Source of the DNA: Pseudomonadota bacterium
GTDB lineage: Bacteria > Pseudomonadota > Gammaproteobacteria > Steroidobacterales > Steroidobacteraceae
Direction: 5' to 3'
Assembly: GCA_021780395.1 (NCBI GenBank)
Contig: JAJXYU010000071.1
Coordinates: 1 to 8,569 of the forward strand
Length of the DNA stretch: 8,569 bases
Shown piece by piece: positions 1-6,148 of this stretch; the first letter of the stretch is position 1; every line of letters begins with the position of its first letter. The position numbers were made by a program, and so were the translations under genes. The notes under the pieces were generated by a model that was not told the origin of the DNA, made no database searches, and saw only the letters and a list, made by a program, of their open reading frames with translations.

Positions 1-1388
1 AGCGCACCAACAGCGTGCTGCTGAGCGGCGACCAGGCGACGCGGCTGCGCATGCGGGCGCTGATCCTGAGCCTCGACACCCCGCTGAAGGCGGGCGGCGA
101 CACCCGCGTGCGCTACCTGCGCTATGCGGACGCGGACAAGCTCGCGAAGCAGCTGCGCGCGCAGGCCACCGCGAGCGAGCAGGCGAGCGCGGCCGCGAAA
201 GGCGTGCCGATCGCCGCCGGCGGCGGCTCGAGCGGCGGGCACGACGTGACGATCTGGGCCGACGAGCCGACCAACGCGCTGGTGATCACCGCGCCGCCGC
301 GGACGATGAAGTCGCTGATGGACGTGATCGACAAGCTCGACATCCGCCGCGCGCAGGTCAAGGTGCGCGCGATCATCGTCGAGATCGACGTGACCAAGAG
401 CTCCGACCTCGGCGTGCAGTGGATCATCGACGGCGTGAACAGCGGCACGCTCGCCGGCGTGTCGAACCTGCCGACGACCAACGGCGCGAGCATCGTGGAC
501 CTCGCCGCCGCCGCGGCGACCGGCAACTACGCCTCGCTGACCGGCGCCGCGCTCGGCACCGGCGCCTCGTTCGCGATCGGCCGGTACAACAAGTACACCG
601 GTACGAACTTCGCGGCGCTCCTGCAGGCGCTGCGCAGCGACGGCTCGAGCAACATCATCTCGACCCCGTCCGTGATCACGATGAACAACGAGCAGGCCGA
701 GGTGAAGGTCACGCAGGAGGTGCCGATCATCACCGGCAGCTACGCGACGACCACGCAGAGCGTGAACGGCACGACGAGCCCGTTCCAGACGACCCAGCTG
801 CAGGAGGTCGGCACGATCCTCAAGGTCACGCCGCACATCAACCAGGGCAACATCGTGCAGCTGAAGATCTCGCAGGAGGACTCCTCGCCCGGCGCGGTGC
901 TCGCCGGCACGAACCAGATCTCGCTGAACAAGCGCGCGATCAAGACCACGGTGCTGATCCAGAACCGCGGGATCGTGGTGCTCGGCGGCCTGATCTCGGA
1001 CACCGTGAACGAGGACGAGAACCGGATCCCGTTCCTCGGTCGTATTCCGTTGATCGGCGCGCTGTTCCGCGCGCGCAACGGCTCGCACGAGAAGAAGGAG
1101 CTCCTCGTGTTCATCCAGCCGACGATCCTGCGCAATCCGGACGCGCTCGAGGCGACGACCCGCCAGCAATACCAACACGTGCGCGAAGAACAGATGCGCC
1201 TGCACGGCGGCAAGGTGATGCTGCTGCCCGGCGAGCACCAGCCGGTGATCCCGCCGATCGGACCCGGACCGCGGGCGGCGGCGCCCGCGACATCGCCGCA
1301 GTCATCGACGCAACCGTTGCCCTCGCCTGCGCCGGGGTCGCCCGCCGCCGCGCCGCCCTCCTCGGCGCCGCCGGCCGGCCCGCCATGA
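1..1388 (+). CDS. gspD: Type II secretion system secretin GspD, 3' part (5' end outside window)
   Basis: GspD forms the outer-membrane channel through which folded proteins leave the periplasm. The frame is open from the window edge (first full codon at 3), leaving 461 C-terminal residues; a GTG at 15 is internal, because the preceding codons RTNS continue the family pattern RTNSVLxSGD. Fragment residues 1-26 look like the end of the N2 domain. Residues about 33-117 form an N3 domain with a Gly-rich loop (about 67-80). Residues about 118-373 are the secretin domain, with VRAIIVEIDV near its start, NIISTPSVITMNNEQAEV and VPIITGS around the gate, then VLGGLISD, RIPFLGRIPLIGALFR and KKELLVFIQPTILR at the end. 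After about residue 412 comes a Pro/Ala/Ser-rich tail instead of an obvious pilotin-binding S domain. The stop overlaps the gspE start (ATGA), so translation is probably coupled. T2SS identity rather than type IV pilus PilQ follows from the adjacent gspE and gspF. Signal peptide, N0 and N1 domains are not visible. Confidence 0.95.
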   Translation, partial: RTNSVLLSGDQATRLRMRALILSLDTPLKAGGDTRVRYLRYADADKLAKQLRAQATASEQASAAAKGVPIAAGGGSSGGHDVTIWADEPTNALVITAPPRTMKSLMDVIDKLDIRRAQVKVRAIIVEIDVTKSSDLGVQWIIDGVNSGTLAGVSNLPTTNGASIVDLAAAAATGNYASLTGAALGTGASFAIGRYNKYTGTNFAALLQALRSDGSSNIISTPSVITMNNEQAEVKVTQEVPIITGSYATTTQSVNGTTSPFQTTQLQEVGTILKVTPHINQGNIVQLKISQEDSSPGAVLAGTNQISLNKRAIKTTVLIQNRGIVVLGGLISDTVNEDENRIPFLGRIPLIGALFRARNGSHEKKELLVFIQPTILRNPDALEATTRQQYQHVREEQMRLHGGKVMLLPGEHQPVIPPIGPGPRAAAPATSPQSSTQPLPSPAPGSPAAAPPSSAPPAGPP

Positions 1389-2896
1389 GCGCCGACCCCA
1401 GCGTCACCGGCGGCACCGCCGCGCCACCGACGGCGCCGACGCTGCTCGCGTTCCCGTTCGCGAACCGCCATGGCGTACTGGTACGCGGGATCGTCGACGG
1501 CGTCGCCGACACGGTCTACCGGCCCGGCGTGACCCCACGCGCGCTCGCCGAGGTGCGCCGCTTCGTCGGGCGGCCGCTCAAGCTCACCCGCGTGTCCGAG
1601 GAGGGCTTCGACGCGCTGCTGCGCGCCGCGTACGAGTCCGGCTCCGGCGCGGCGATGCAGATGCTCGAGGGGCTCGACGGCGACGAGGACCTCGCGCACC
1701 TCGCCGAGGACATCCCGGAGTCCTCCGACCTCCTGGAGAGCGACGACGAGGCGCCGATCATCCGGCTGATCAACGCGTTGCTCACCCAGGCGGTGAAGGA
1801 GAACGCGTCCGACATCCACATCGAGCCGTACGAGAACCGCCTGGTGATCCGCTTCCGCGTCGACGGGGTGCTGCGCGAGGTGCTGCAGACCAAGCGCGCG
1901 GTCGCGCCGCTCGTGGTCTCGCGCATCAAGGTGATGTCGAAGCTCGACATCGCCGAGCGCCGGCTGCCGCAGGACGGGCGGATCAGCCTGCGGATCGCCG
2001 GCCGCGCGGTCGACGTGCGCGTGTCGACGCTCCCGTCGGGCCACGGCGAGCGGGTCGTGCTGCGGCTCCTCGACAAGCAGGCCGGACGCATCGAGCTCAC
2101 CTCGCTCGGCATGGACCCGCTCACCCAGGCGTTGATGGACGAGATCATCCACAAGCCCCACGGGATCATCCTGGTCACGGGTCCGACCGGCTCGGGCAAG
2201 ACGACGACGCTGTACGCGGCGCTCGAGCGGATCAACGACAACACCCGCAACGTGATGACGGTCGAGGACCCGATCGAGTACTACATCGACGGGATCGGCC
2301 AGACCCAGGTGAACACCAAGGTCGAGATGACCTTCGCGCGCGGGCTGCGGGCGATCCTGCGCCAGGACCCCGACGTCGTGATGGTCGGCGAGATCCGCGA
2401 TCTCGAGACCGCGCAGATCGCGGTGCAGGCGAGCTTGACCGGCCACCTCGTGCTCTCGACGCTCCATACCAACACCGCGGTCGGCGCGGTCACGCGCCTG
2501 CGCGACATGGGGATCGAACCGTTCCTGCTGTCCTCGAGCCTGATCGGGGTGCTCGCGCAACGGCTCGTGCGGGTACTGAACCCCGAGACCAAGGAACGCG
2601 TCGTCGCCGGCGAGTACGAGCGGCGGCTCCTGAACCTCGGTGAATCGGCCGGTCCCGTGGAGATCTGCCGTCCGAGCCGCGAACCGGGCAGCGGTTACCG
2701 CGGCCGGACCGGGATCTACGAGCTGATCTCGGTCGACGACCACATGCGCACGATGATCCACGACGGCGCGTCGGAGCAGGAACTCGAGCGCTATGCCCGC
2801 ACGCGCGGACCCGGTATCCGCGACGACGGCCGCCGCAAGGTGCTCGCCGGCGAGACCACGCTCGAGGAAGTGCTGCGCGTGACGCGCGAGGACTGA
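1385..2896 (+). CDS. gspE: Type II secretion system ATPase GspE (tetracysteine zinc motif absent)
   Basis: GspE is the cytoplasmic hexameric ATPase that powers pseudopilus assembly by acting on the GspF/GspL platform. The ATG at 1385 overlaps the gspD stop; it gives 503 residues, the usual family length. The open frame extends far upstream, but only as antisense-like Arg-rich sequence inside gspD. An N-terminal T2SSE_N-like region (about 20-85) precedes an acidic linker, then N2 with ASDIHIEP (141-148). The ATPase core has Walker A GPTGSGKT (266-273, Lys272), Asp box VEDPIEY (293-299), Walker B DPDVVMVGE (328-336, Glu336) and His box GHLVLSTLHTN (353-363). GYRGRTGIYEL (from 437) marks the C-terminal module. 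The two CxxC pairs that normally bind zinc are gone: the CPxC site reads NPET (399-402), and the positions expected for the second pair are Pro430 and Glu433. A lone Cys428 remains. No strong ribosome binding site precedes the start, in keeping with translational coupling. PilB is the main alternative, but the neighbours favour GspE. Confidence 0.95.
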   Translation: MSADPSVTGGTAAPPTAPTLLAFPFANRHGVLVRGIVDGVADTVYRPGVTPRALAEVRRFVGRPLKLTRVSEEGFDALLRAAYESGSGAAMQMLEGLDGDEDLAHLAEDIPESSDLLESDDEAPIIRLINALLTQAVKENASDIHIEPYENRLVIRFRVDGVLREVLQTKRAVAPLVVSRIKVMSKLDIAERRLPQDGRISLRIAGRAVDVRVSTLPSGHGERVVLRLLDKQAGRIELTSLGMDPLTQALMDEIIHKPHGIILVTGPTGSGKTTTLYAALERINDNTRNVMTVEDPIEYYIDGIGQTQVNTKVEMTFARGLRAILRQDPDVVMVGEIRDLETAQIAVQASLTGHLVLSTLHTNTAVGAVTRLRDMGIEPFLLSSSLIGVLAQRLVRVLNPETKERVVAGEYERRLLNLGESAGPVEICRPSREPGSGYRGRTGIYELISVDDHMRTMIHDGASEQELERYARTRGPGIRDDGRRKVLAGETTLEEVLRVTRED

Positions 2897-4113
2897 TGGG
2901 CGCGTTCGAGTACACCGCGCTCGACGCCGAGGGCAAGGAACGACGCGGTCTGATCGAGGGCGACACGCCGAAGCACGTGCGCCAGCTCCTGCGCGACCGC
3001 CAACTGCTCCCGATCCAGATCCAGGAGGCGGCGCAGAGCGAGCACAAGCGGGCGCGCGCCCATCGGCTGATGCGCCGCGGGATCTCCTCGCTGGATCTGG
3101 CGATGCTGACCCGCCAGCTCGCCACCCTGGTGCGCTCGGGGCTGCCGCTCGACGAGTCGCTCCAGGCGGTCGCCGAGCAGACCGAGAAGCCGCGCGTGCA
3201 GCGGATCGTGCTCGGCGTGCGCAGCAAGGTCGTCGAGGGCCACCCGCTCGCGGACGGCTTCCGCGACTTCCCGCAGGCGTTCCCGGAGATCTACCGCGCG
3301 ACGGTCGCGGCCGGCGAGCAGTCGGGGCGGCTCGACCACGTGCTCGAGCGCCTCGCGGACTTCACCGAGTCGCGCCAGGCGATGGGCCAGGAGGTCGGCA
3401 ACGCGCTGGTCTACCCGATCGTGCTCGTGGTGTTGTCGTTCGCGATCGTCTCGTTCCTGCTCGCCTACGTGGTCCCGCAGGTCGTCGCGGTGTTCCAGTC
3501 CGAGCACACCGAGCTGCCGCTCGCGACCCGGATCCTGATCGGCGCAAGCCACGCGATCCGCCACTACTGGATCTTCGGTATCGCCGCGATCGGCGCCGCG
3601 GGCTTCGGGTTCGCCCGCTGGTTGCGGGGCGCGGACGCACGGGTGCGCTTCGACCGGTTCCTGCTGCGGCTGCCACTCGCCGGCAAGCTGATCCGCGGGC
3701 TCAACACCGCGCGCTTCGCCCGCACCTTCAGCATCCTGACCGCGAGCGCGGTGCCGGTGCTCGAGGCGCTGCGGATCTCGGCCGACGTCGTGGACAACCA
3801 GCCGATGAAGCTCGCGGTGCTCGACGCCGCCGCGCGGGTGCGCGAAGGCGCGCCGATCGGCAAGTCGCTCGCGGCGCACAAGCTGTTCCCGCCGATGATG
3901 ATCCACATGATCTCGAGCGGCGAGGCGAGCGGCGAGCTCGAGAACATGCTCGAGCGCGCGGCCCTGAACCAGGAACGCGAGATGGAAGGCCTGATCGCGA
4001 CGATGACCAACCTCCTCGGGCCGTTCATGGTGGTGTTCATGGGCGCGATCGTGATGTTCATCGTGATCGCGCTGCTGCTGCCGATATTCGAGCTCAACGA
4101 CCTCGTCAAGTGA
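2896..4113 (+). CDS. gspF: Type II secretion system inner-membrane platform protein GspF
   Basis: GspF is the polytopic inner-membrane protein of the assembly platform; it contacts GspE and GspL and helps insert pseudopilins into the growing pseudopilus. The 405-residue length is typical. There are two repeated T2SSF domains, about residues 70-195 and 273-397. Each carries the paired signature seen as AAGEQSGRLDHVLERL (138-153) and SGEASGELENMLERAA (341-356). Hydrophobic segments lie at about 170-197, 223-242 and 373-397, matching the three membrane helices of the family. The start ATG overlaps the gspE stop by one base (TGATG), and GAGGA at 2888-2892 supplies a close ribosome binding site. 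PilC of type IV pili has the same fold, but the GspD-GspE context makes GspF the better call. The gene ends the operon in this window; no pseudopilin gene follows. Confidence 0.95.
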   Translation: MGAFEYTALDAEGKERRGLIEGDTPKHVRQLLRDRQLLPIQIQEAAQSEHKRARAHRLMRRGISSLDLAMLTRQLATLVRSGLPLDESLQAVAEQTEKPRVQRIVLGVRSKVVEGHPLADGFRDFPQAFPEIYRATVAAGEQSGRLDHVLERLADFTESRQAMGQEVGNALVYPIVLVVLSFAIVSFLLAYVVPQVVAVFQSEHTELPLATRILIGASHAIRHYWIFGIAAIGAAGFGFARWLRGADARVRFDRFLLRLPLAGKLIRGLNTARFARTFSILTASAVPVLEALRISADVVDNQPMKLAVLDAAARVREGAPIGKSLAAHKLFPPMMIHMISSGEASGELENMLERAALNQEREMEGLIATMTNLLGPFMVVFMGAIVMFIVIALLLPIFELNDLVK

Positions 4114-4123
4114 CGCCGCCGCC

Positions 4124-4139
4124 CGCGCCGGTCGGCGCG
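4124..4139 (+). terminator. GC-rich hairpin 11 bases after gspF, possible weak terminator
   Basis: A perfect 6-bp GC stem (4124-4129 with 4134-4139) encloses the loop GGTC. It lies just after the gspF stop, where the gspDEF transcript could end. There is no T-tract behind it, so it does not meet the standard for an intrinsic terminator, and such hairpins are common by chance in GC-rich DNA. Confidence 0.2.
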
Positions 4140-4149
4140 CATCGGGGTA

Positions 4150-4177
4150 TTGCACGCGCGGCGCGTTTTGCGATACA
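4150..4177 (+). promoter_or_regulatory. Candidate sigma-70-type promoter for the small charged-protein gene
   Basis: TTGCAC (4150-4155) resembles a -35 box. After 16 bases comes GATACA (4172-4177) as a -10 box, with an upstream TG (4169-4170) in the extended -10 position. This is the most AT-rich spot between gspF and the next gene. Both hexamers match consensus at only three of six positions, so the call is tentative. The start of transcription would fall near 4184, inside the right arm of the inverted repeat. Confidence 0.3.
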
Positions 4178-4189
4178 AACGCGCGCGTG
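4155..4189. repeat. Imperfect inverted repeat / stem-loop between gspF and the small gene
   Basis: GCGCGTTT (4161-4168) pairs perfectly with AAACGCGC (4177-4184) around an 8-base loop (4169-4176). Beyond a single bulged G at 4160 the stem goes on for five more pairs (4155-4159 with 4185-4189, one of them G-T). The result is about 13 paired positions per arm, longer than the other hairpins noticed here. It overlaps the candidate -10 box, so it could be an operator, or an RNA hairpin limiting read-through from gspF. No T-run follows it. Confidence 0.5.
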
Positions 4190-4218
4190 ACGATCGATCA
4201 TCGCAAGGCGCCGATCCC

Positions 4219-4488
4219 ATGAGCGAGAAGCCCGAAGCCGACGAGTTCGAGGAAGAGGACGGCGAGGCGCCCGAGGCCGGCGGCGACGAGGACGTCGAGC
4301 ACATCATCCGCGACGTCGAGTCGCAGCGTCGGCGCGGCTCGAAGGGCGTGGAGCCCGCGTGGCGGCGCCTCGAGCGGGTGATGGAGGAGCGGCGCACCGC
4401 GGAGCTCCTCAGCGACTTCGACGACTACCCGATCGGCGTCGACAGCAACGCCGCCAAGCCCCGCAAGAAAAAGAAGAAGGCGCGCTGA
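4219..4488 (+). CDS. Small charged hypothetical protein, 89 residues, acidic N-terminus and lysine-rich tail
   Basis: The function is unknown. The ATG at 4219 has a modest AAGG (4205-4208) ten bases upstream; a GTG/TTG-type start further upstream at 4150 would sit inside the inverted repeat and add Arg-rich sequence, so it is unlikely. About the first 33 residues are dominated by Glu/Asp (for example DEFEEEDGE). A middle part (about 45-75) carries EPAWRRLERVMEERRTAELL, which looks helical and amphipathic, followed by SDFDDYPIG. The tail is very basic and ends RKKKKKAR. There is no signal peptide or membrane segment, so it should be cytoplasmic. The middle part recalls short uncharacterised proteobacterial proteins with a W-R-x-hydrophobic-E ... 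E-x-R-R-L pattern (DUF3545/PA3496-like), but I cannot confirm membership. It follows gspF by 105 bases and may have its own promoter; nothing ties it to secretion. Confidence 0.75.
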   Translation: MSEKPEADEFEEEDGEAPEAGGDEDVEHIIRDVESQRRRGSKGVEPAWRRLERVMEERRTAELLSDFDDYPIGVDSNAAKPRKKKKKAR

Positions 4489-4521
4489 CGGCGCGCATCG
4501 CCCGTCCCCTTCGCAAACCTT

Positions 4522-4537
4522 CGCGGCTGCGGCCGCG
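4522..4537 (+). other. Hairpin in the leader of the amidohydrolase gene
   Basis: CGCGGC (4522-4527) and GCCGCG (4532-4537) form a perfect 6-bp stem with a TGCG loop, between the small gene and the M20 gene. Only TTC follows, so it is a poor intrinsic terminator. It ends six bases before the ribosome binding site GGAG (4544-4547), so it may affect translation or may be chance in GC-rich DNA. Confidence 0.25.
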
Positions 4538-4554
4538 TTCACCGGAGTGACCCC

Positions 4555-6132
4555 GTGAGCTTCAAGCGCACCGCCCGCGAATGGATCGATCAGCGCCGAG
4601 CGACCCTGTCCGGCTGGCACCGGACGATCTGGGAATACGCCGAACCGGCCTGGCGCGAATACGCCTCCGCCGCGTGGTTCGTCGAGCGCCTGCGCGAGGC
4701 GGGCTTCGAGGTCGAGTCGGGCAGCGGCGGGATGCCGACCGCGTTCGCGGCACGCTGGTCGAACGGCCCGGGCGCGACCGTCGCGGGCTACGCCGAGTAC
4801 GACGCGGTCCCCGGCAACTGCCAGGCCGCGGCGACCGCGCGCGGACCGCGCGCCGGACTCTCGACGCACGCGCCCGGCCACACCGATCCGCACTCGGCGC
4901 TCGGGATCGGCGCGCTCGCGGGGATCCTCGCGGCACAGGCGGCGATGCGCACGCACGGGATCCCGGGAACCCTGCGGTTCTTCGGCGAGCCGGCCGAGAA
5001 GGTGCAGGGCTCGAAGCTCGTGCACGGCCTGCGCGGCTACTACGACGGGATCGACGCGATCGTGAGCTTCCACCCGTTCTACATGCTGCCGCTGTGCAAT
5101 ACGACGCGGTGGGACACGCACTGCGGCGCCTATGCGAGCCGGGTGTATTCGTTTCTCTGCGACTCGCCGCAGACCTGGGCGCAGGCCGCCGCCGACAGCC
5201 CGATCCCCGCGGCCCATTCGGCCGCGCGCGCGCCCGGCGCGAACGCCGCGCTGTTCACGATGTACTCGCTCGGCAAGACGACGCTCGAGTCGATGCTCGC
5301 GCACACCGGCGGCTGGTCCCTGAACGAGGCGATCCTGAGCGCCGGCCAGGCGACCGCGGACAACCTGCCCGCGCAGCTCGCGCAGATCGTCTATGCGTGG
5401 CGCACGCCGGATCTCGGGATGGCGAACGCGATCCTCGAGGTGCTCGACCGCAACGCCGACCACGCCGCCGCGACCGCGCACTGCCGCGTGGTGAAGCGCT
5501 GGGTGTCGCGCACCCGTCCAGGCGTCGCGAATCACGTGCTCGCCGATCTCACCTACCGCAACCTCGCCGAGGTCGGCCCGCCGCGCTATGACGAGGAAGC
5601 GCGACGGCTCGCGCGCGAGATCCAGGCGAACCTCGGCCTCGAACCGATGGACGCGCCGTTCCTGCCGGCCTGCGAGCGCCTGATCGATCCGCGCGAGGCC
5701 GAGCGGGCGCTGCGCACGCAGCTGCCGGCATGGCAGACGAACTGGACCTCGGACGACTACGTCGAGATGACCTGGTACGCGCCGACGGTGCGGCTGTACG
5801 TCGCCCGGCCGATGCTCGCGGTCCCGCCCGGCCACCCGGGCTACCCGCCCTGGGTCGCGAACGCGCTCGGCGGGCTCGCGCCCTGCATCGACCCGACGAT
5901 CGAGGTCGCCGGCAAGACGATCGCCGCGACGCTGCTCGACGTGCTGACCGACGGTGCGGTGCGCGACGCGGCGCGCCGCGAGTTCGAGGAGCGCACCGGC
6001 GGGGCGCGCCGGATCGAACCGCTCCTGCCGCGGGATTTCGCGCCGCCGATCGAGTATCGCTGGCCGGAGTACGTCGCGACCGCGCGCGGCCGAGACTGGT
6101 GGATCCCGGCGTCCGCCGACCTCGACGGCTGA
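4555..6132 (+). CDS. M20-family metal-dependent amidohydrolase, AbgB-like
   Basis: A 525-residue enzyme of the M20 peptidase/amidohydrolase group, closest in layout to AbgB (p-aminobenzoyl-glutamate hydrolase subunit), which splits amide bonds using a two-metal site. The start is GTG at 4555, with GGAG (4544-4547) seven bases upstream. The catalytic domain shows YAEYDAVPG, then PGHTDPHSALGIGALAG (107-123) where the family metal motif GHxCGHxxxG is expected, and FFGEPAEKVQGSK (142-154) with Glu148 as probable general base. His173 (in SFHPF) and His427 (PPGHP) fit the later metal ligands. The inserted dimerisation domain has AAHSAARAPGANAALF (from 219) and GQATADNLPA (264-273); TSDDYVEMTWYAPT (398-411) is AbgB-like. 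Two ligand positions differ from the standard: Cys is replaced by Asp111 and the second Glu of the EE pair by Lys149. No signal peptide is seen, so it is probably cytoplasmic. The substrate is unknown. Only 66 bases separate it from the small gene, so the two may be co-transcribed. Confidence 0.88.
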   Translation: MSFKRTAREWIDQRRATLSGWHRTIWEYAEPAWREYASAAWFVERLREAGFEVESGSGGMPTAFAARWSNGPGATVAGYAEYDAVPGNCQAAATARGPRAGLSTHAPGHTDPHSALGIGALAGILAAQAAMRTHGIPGTLRFFGEPAEKVQGSKLVHGLRGYYDGIDAIVSFHPFYMLPLCNTTRWDTHCGAYASRVYSFLCDSPQTWAQAAADSPIPAAHSAARAPGANAALFTMYSLGKTTLESMLAHTGGWSLNEAILSAGQATADNLPAQLAQIVYAWRTPDLGMANAILEVLDRNADHAAATAHCRVVKRWVSRTRPGVANHVLADLTYRNLAEVGPPRYDEEARRLAREIQANLGLEPMDAPFLPACERLIDPREAERALRTQLPAWQTNWTSDDYVEMTWYAPTVRLYVARPMLAVPPGHPGYPPWVANALGGLAPCIDPTIEVAGKTIAATLLDVLTDGAVRDAARREFEERTGGARRIEPLLPRDFAPPIEYRWPEYVATARGRDWWIPASADLDG

Positions 6133-6146
6133 GCCCGCGGGGCTTT
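6132..6146 (+). terminator. Compact hairpin between convergent genes, possible terminator
   Basis: AGCCC (6132-6136) and GGGCT (6140-6144) form a 5-bp stem with a GCG loop, and the transcript would go on with a few T residues (6144-6146). The hairpin begins at the last base of the amidohydrolase stop codon and fills most of the 16-bp gap to the convergent transporter gene. Position favours a terminator for the + strand gene; the short stem and short T-run keep confidence low. Confidence 0.35.
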
Positions 6147-6148
6147 GG

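Noticed and set aside
419..1384. Upstream extension of the gspE frame to 419
   Set aside because: This part is Arg/Asp/Gly-rich out-of-frame reading of gspD. The ATG at 1385 gives the normal GspE length and overlaps the gspD stop.
740..2761. 673-codon open frame on the minus strand opposite gspD/gspE
   Set aside because: Its protein is rich in Arg, His, Asp and Val with no domain, as expected for the antisense of a GC-rich gene. The plus strand carries unmistakable secretin and ATPase motifs.
2791..4155. 454-codon minus-strand frame opposite gspF
   Set aside because: Same antisense composition pattern (His/Arg/Asp/Glu-rich, no hydrophobic segments or motifs); gspF on the plus strand explains the region.
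4189..4206. GATCGATC palindrome near 4195
   Set aside because: Only eight bases are symmetrical and the flanks do not pair, so chance is enough to explain it.
4198..5835. 545-codon minus-strand frame opposite the small gene and the amidohydrolase
   Set aside because: Arg/Val/Gly-rich antisense product without motifs, and it spans two genes and their gap.
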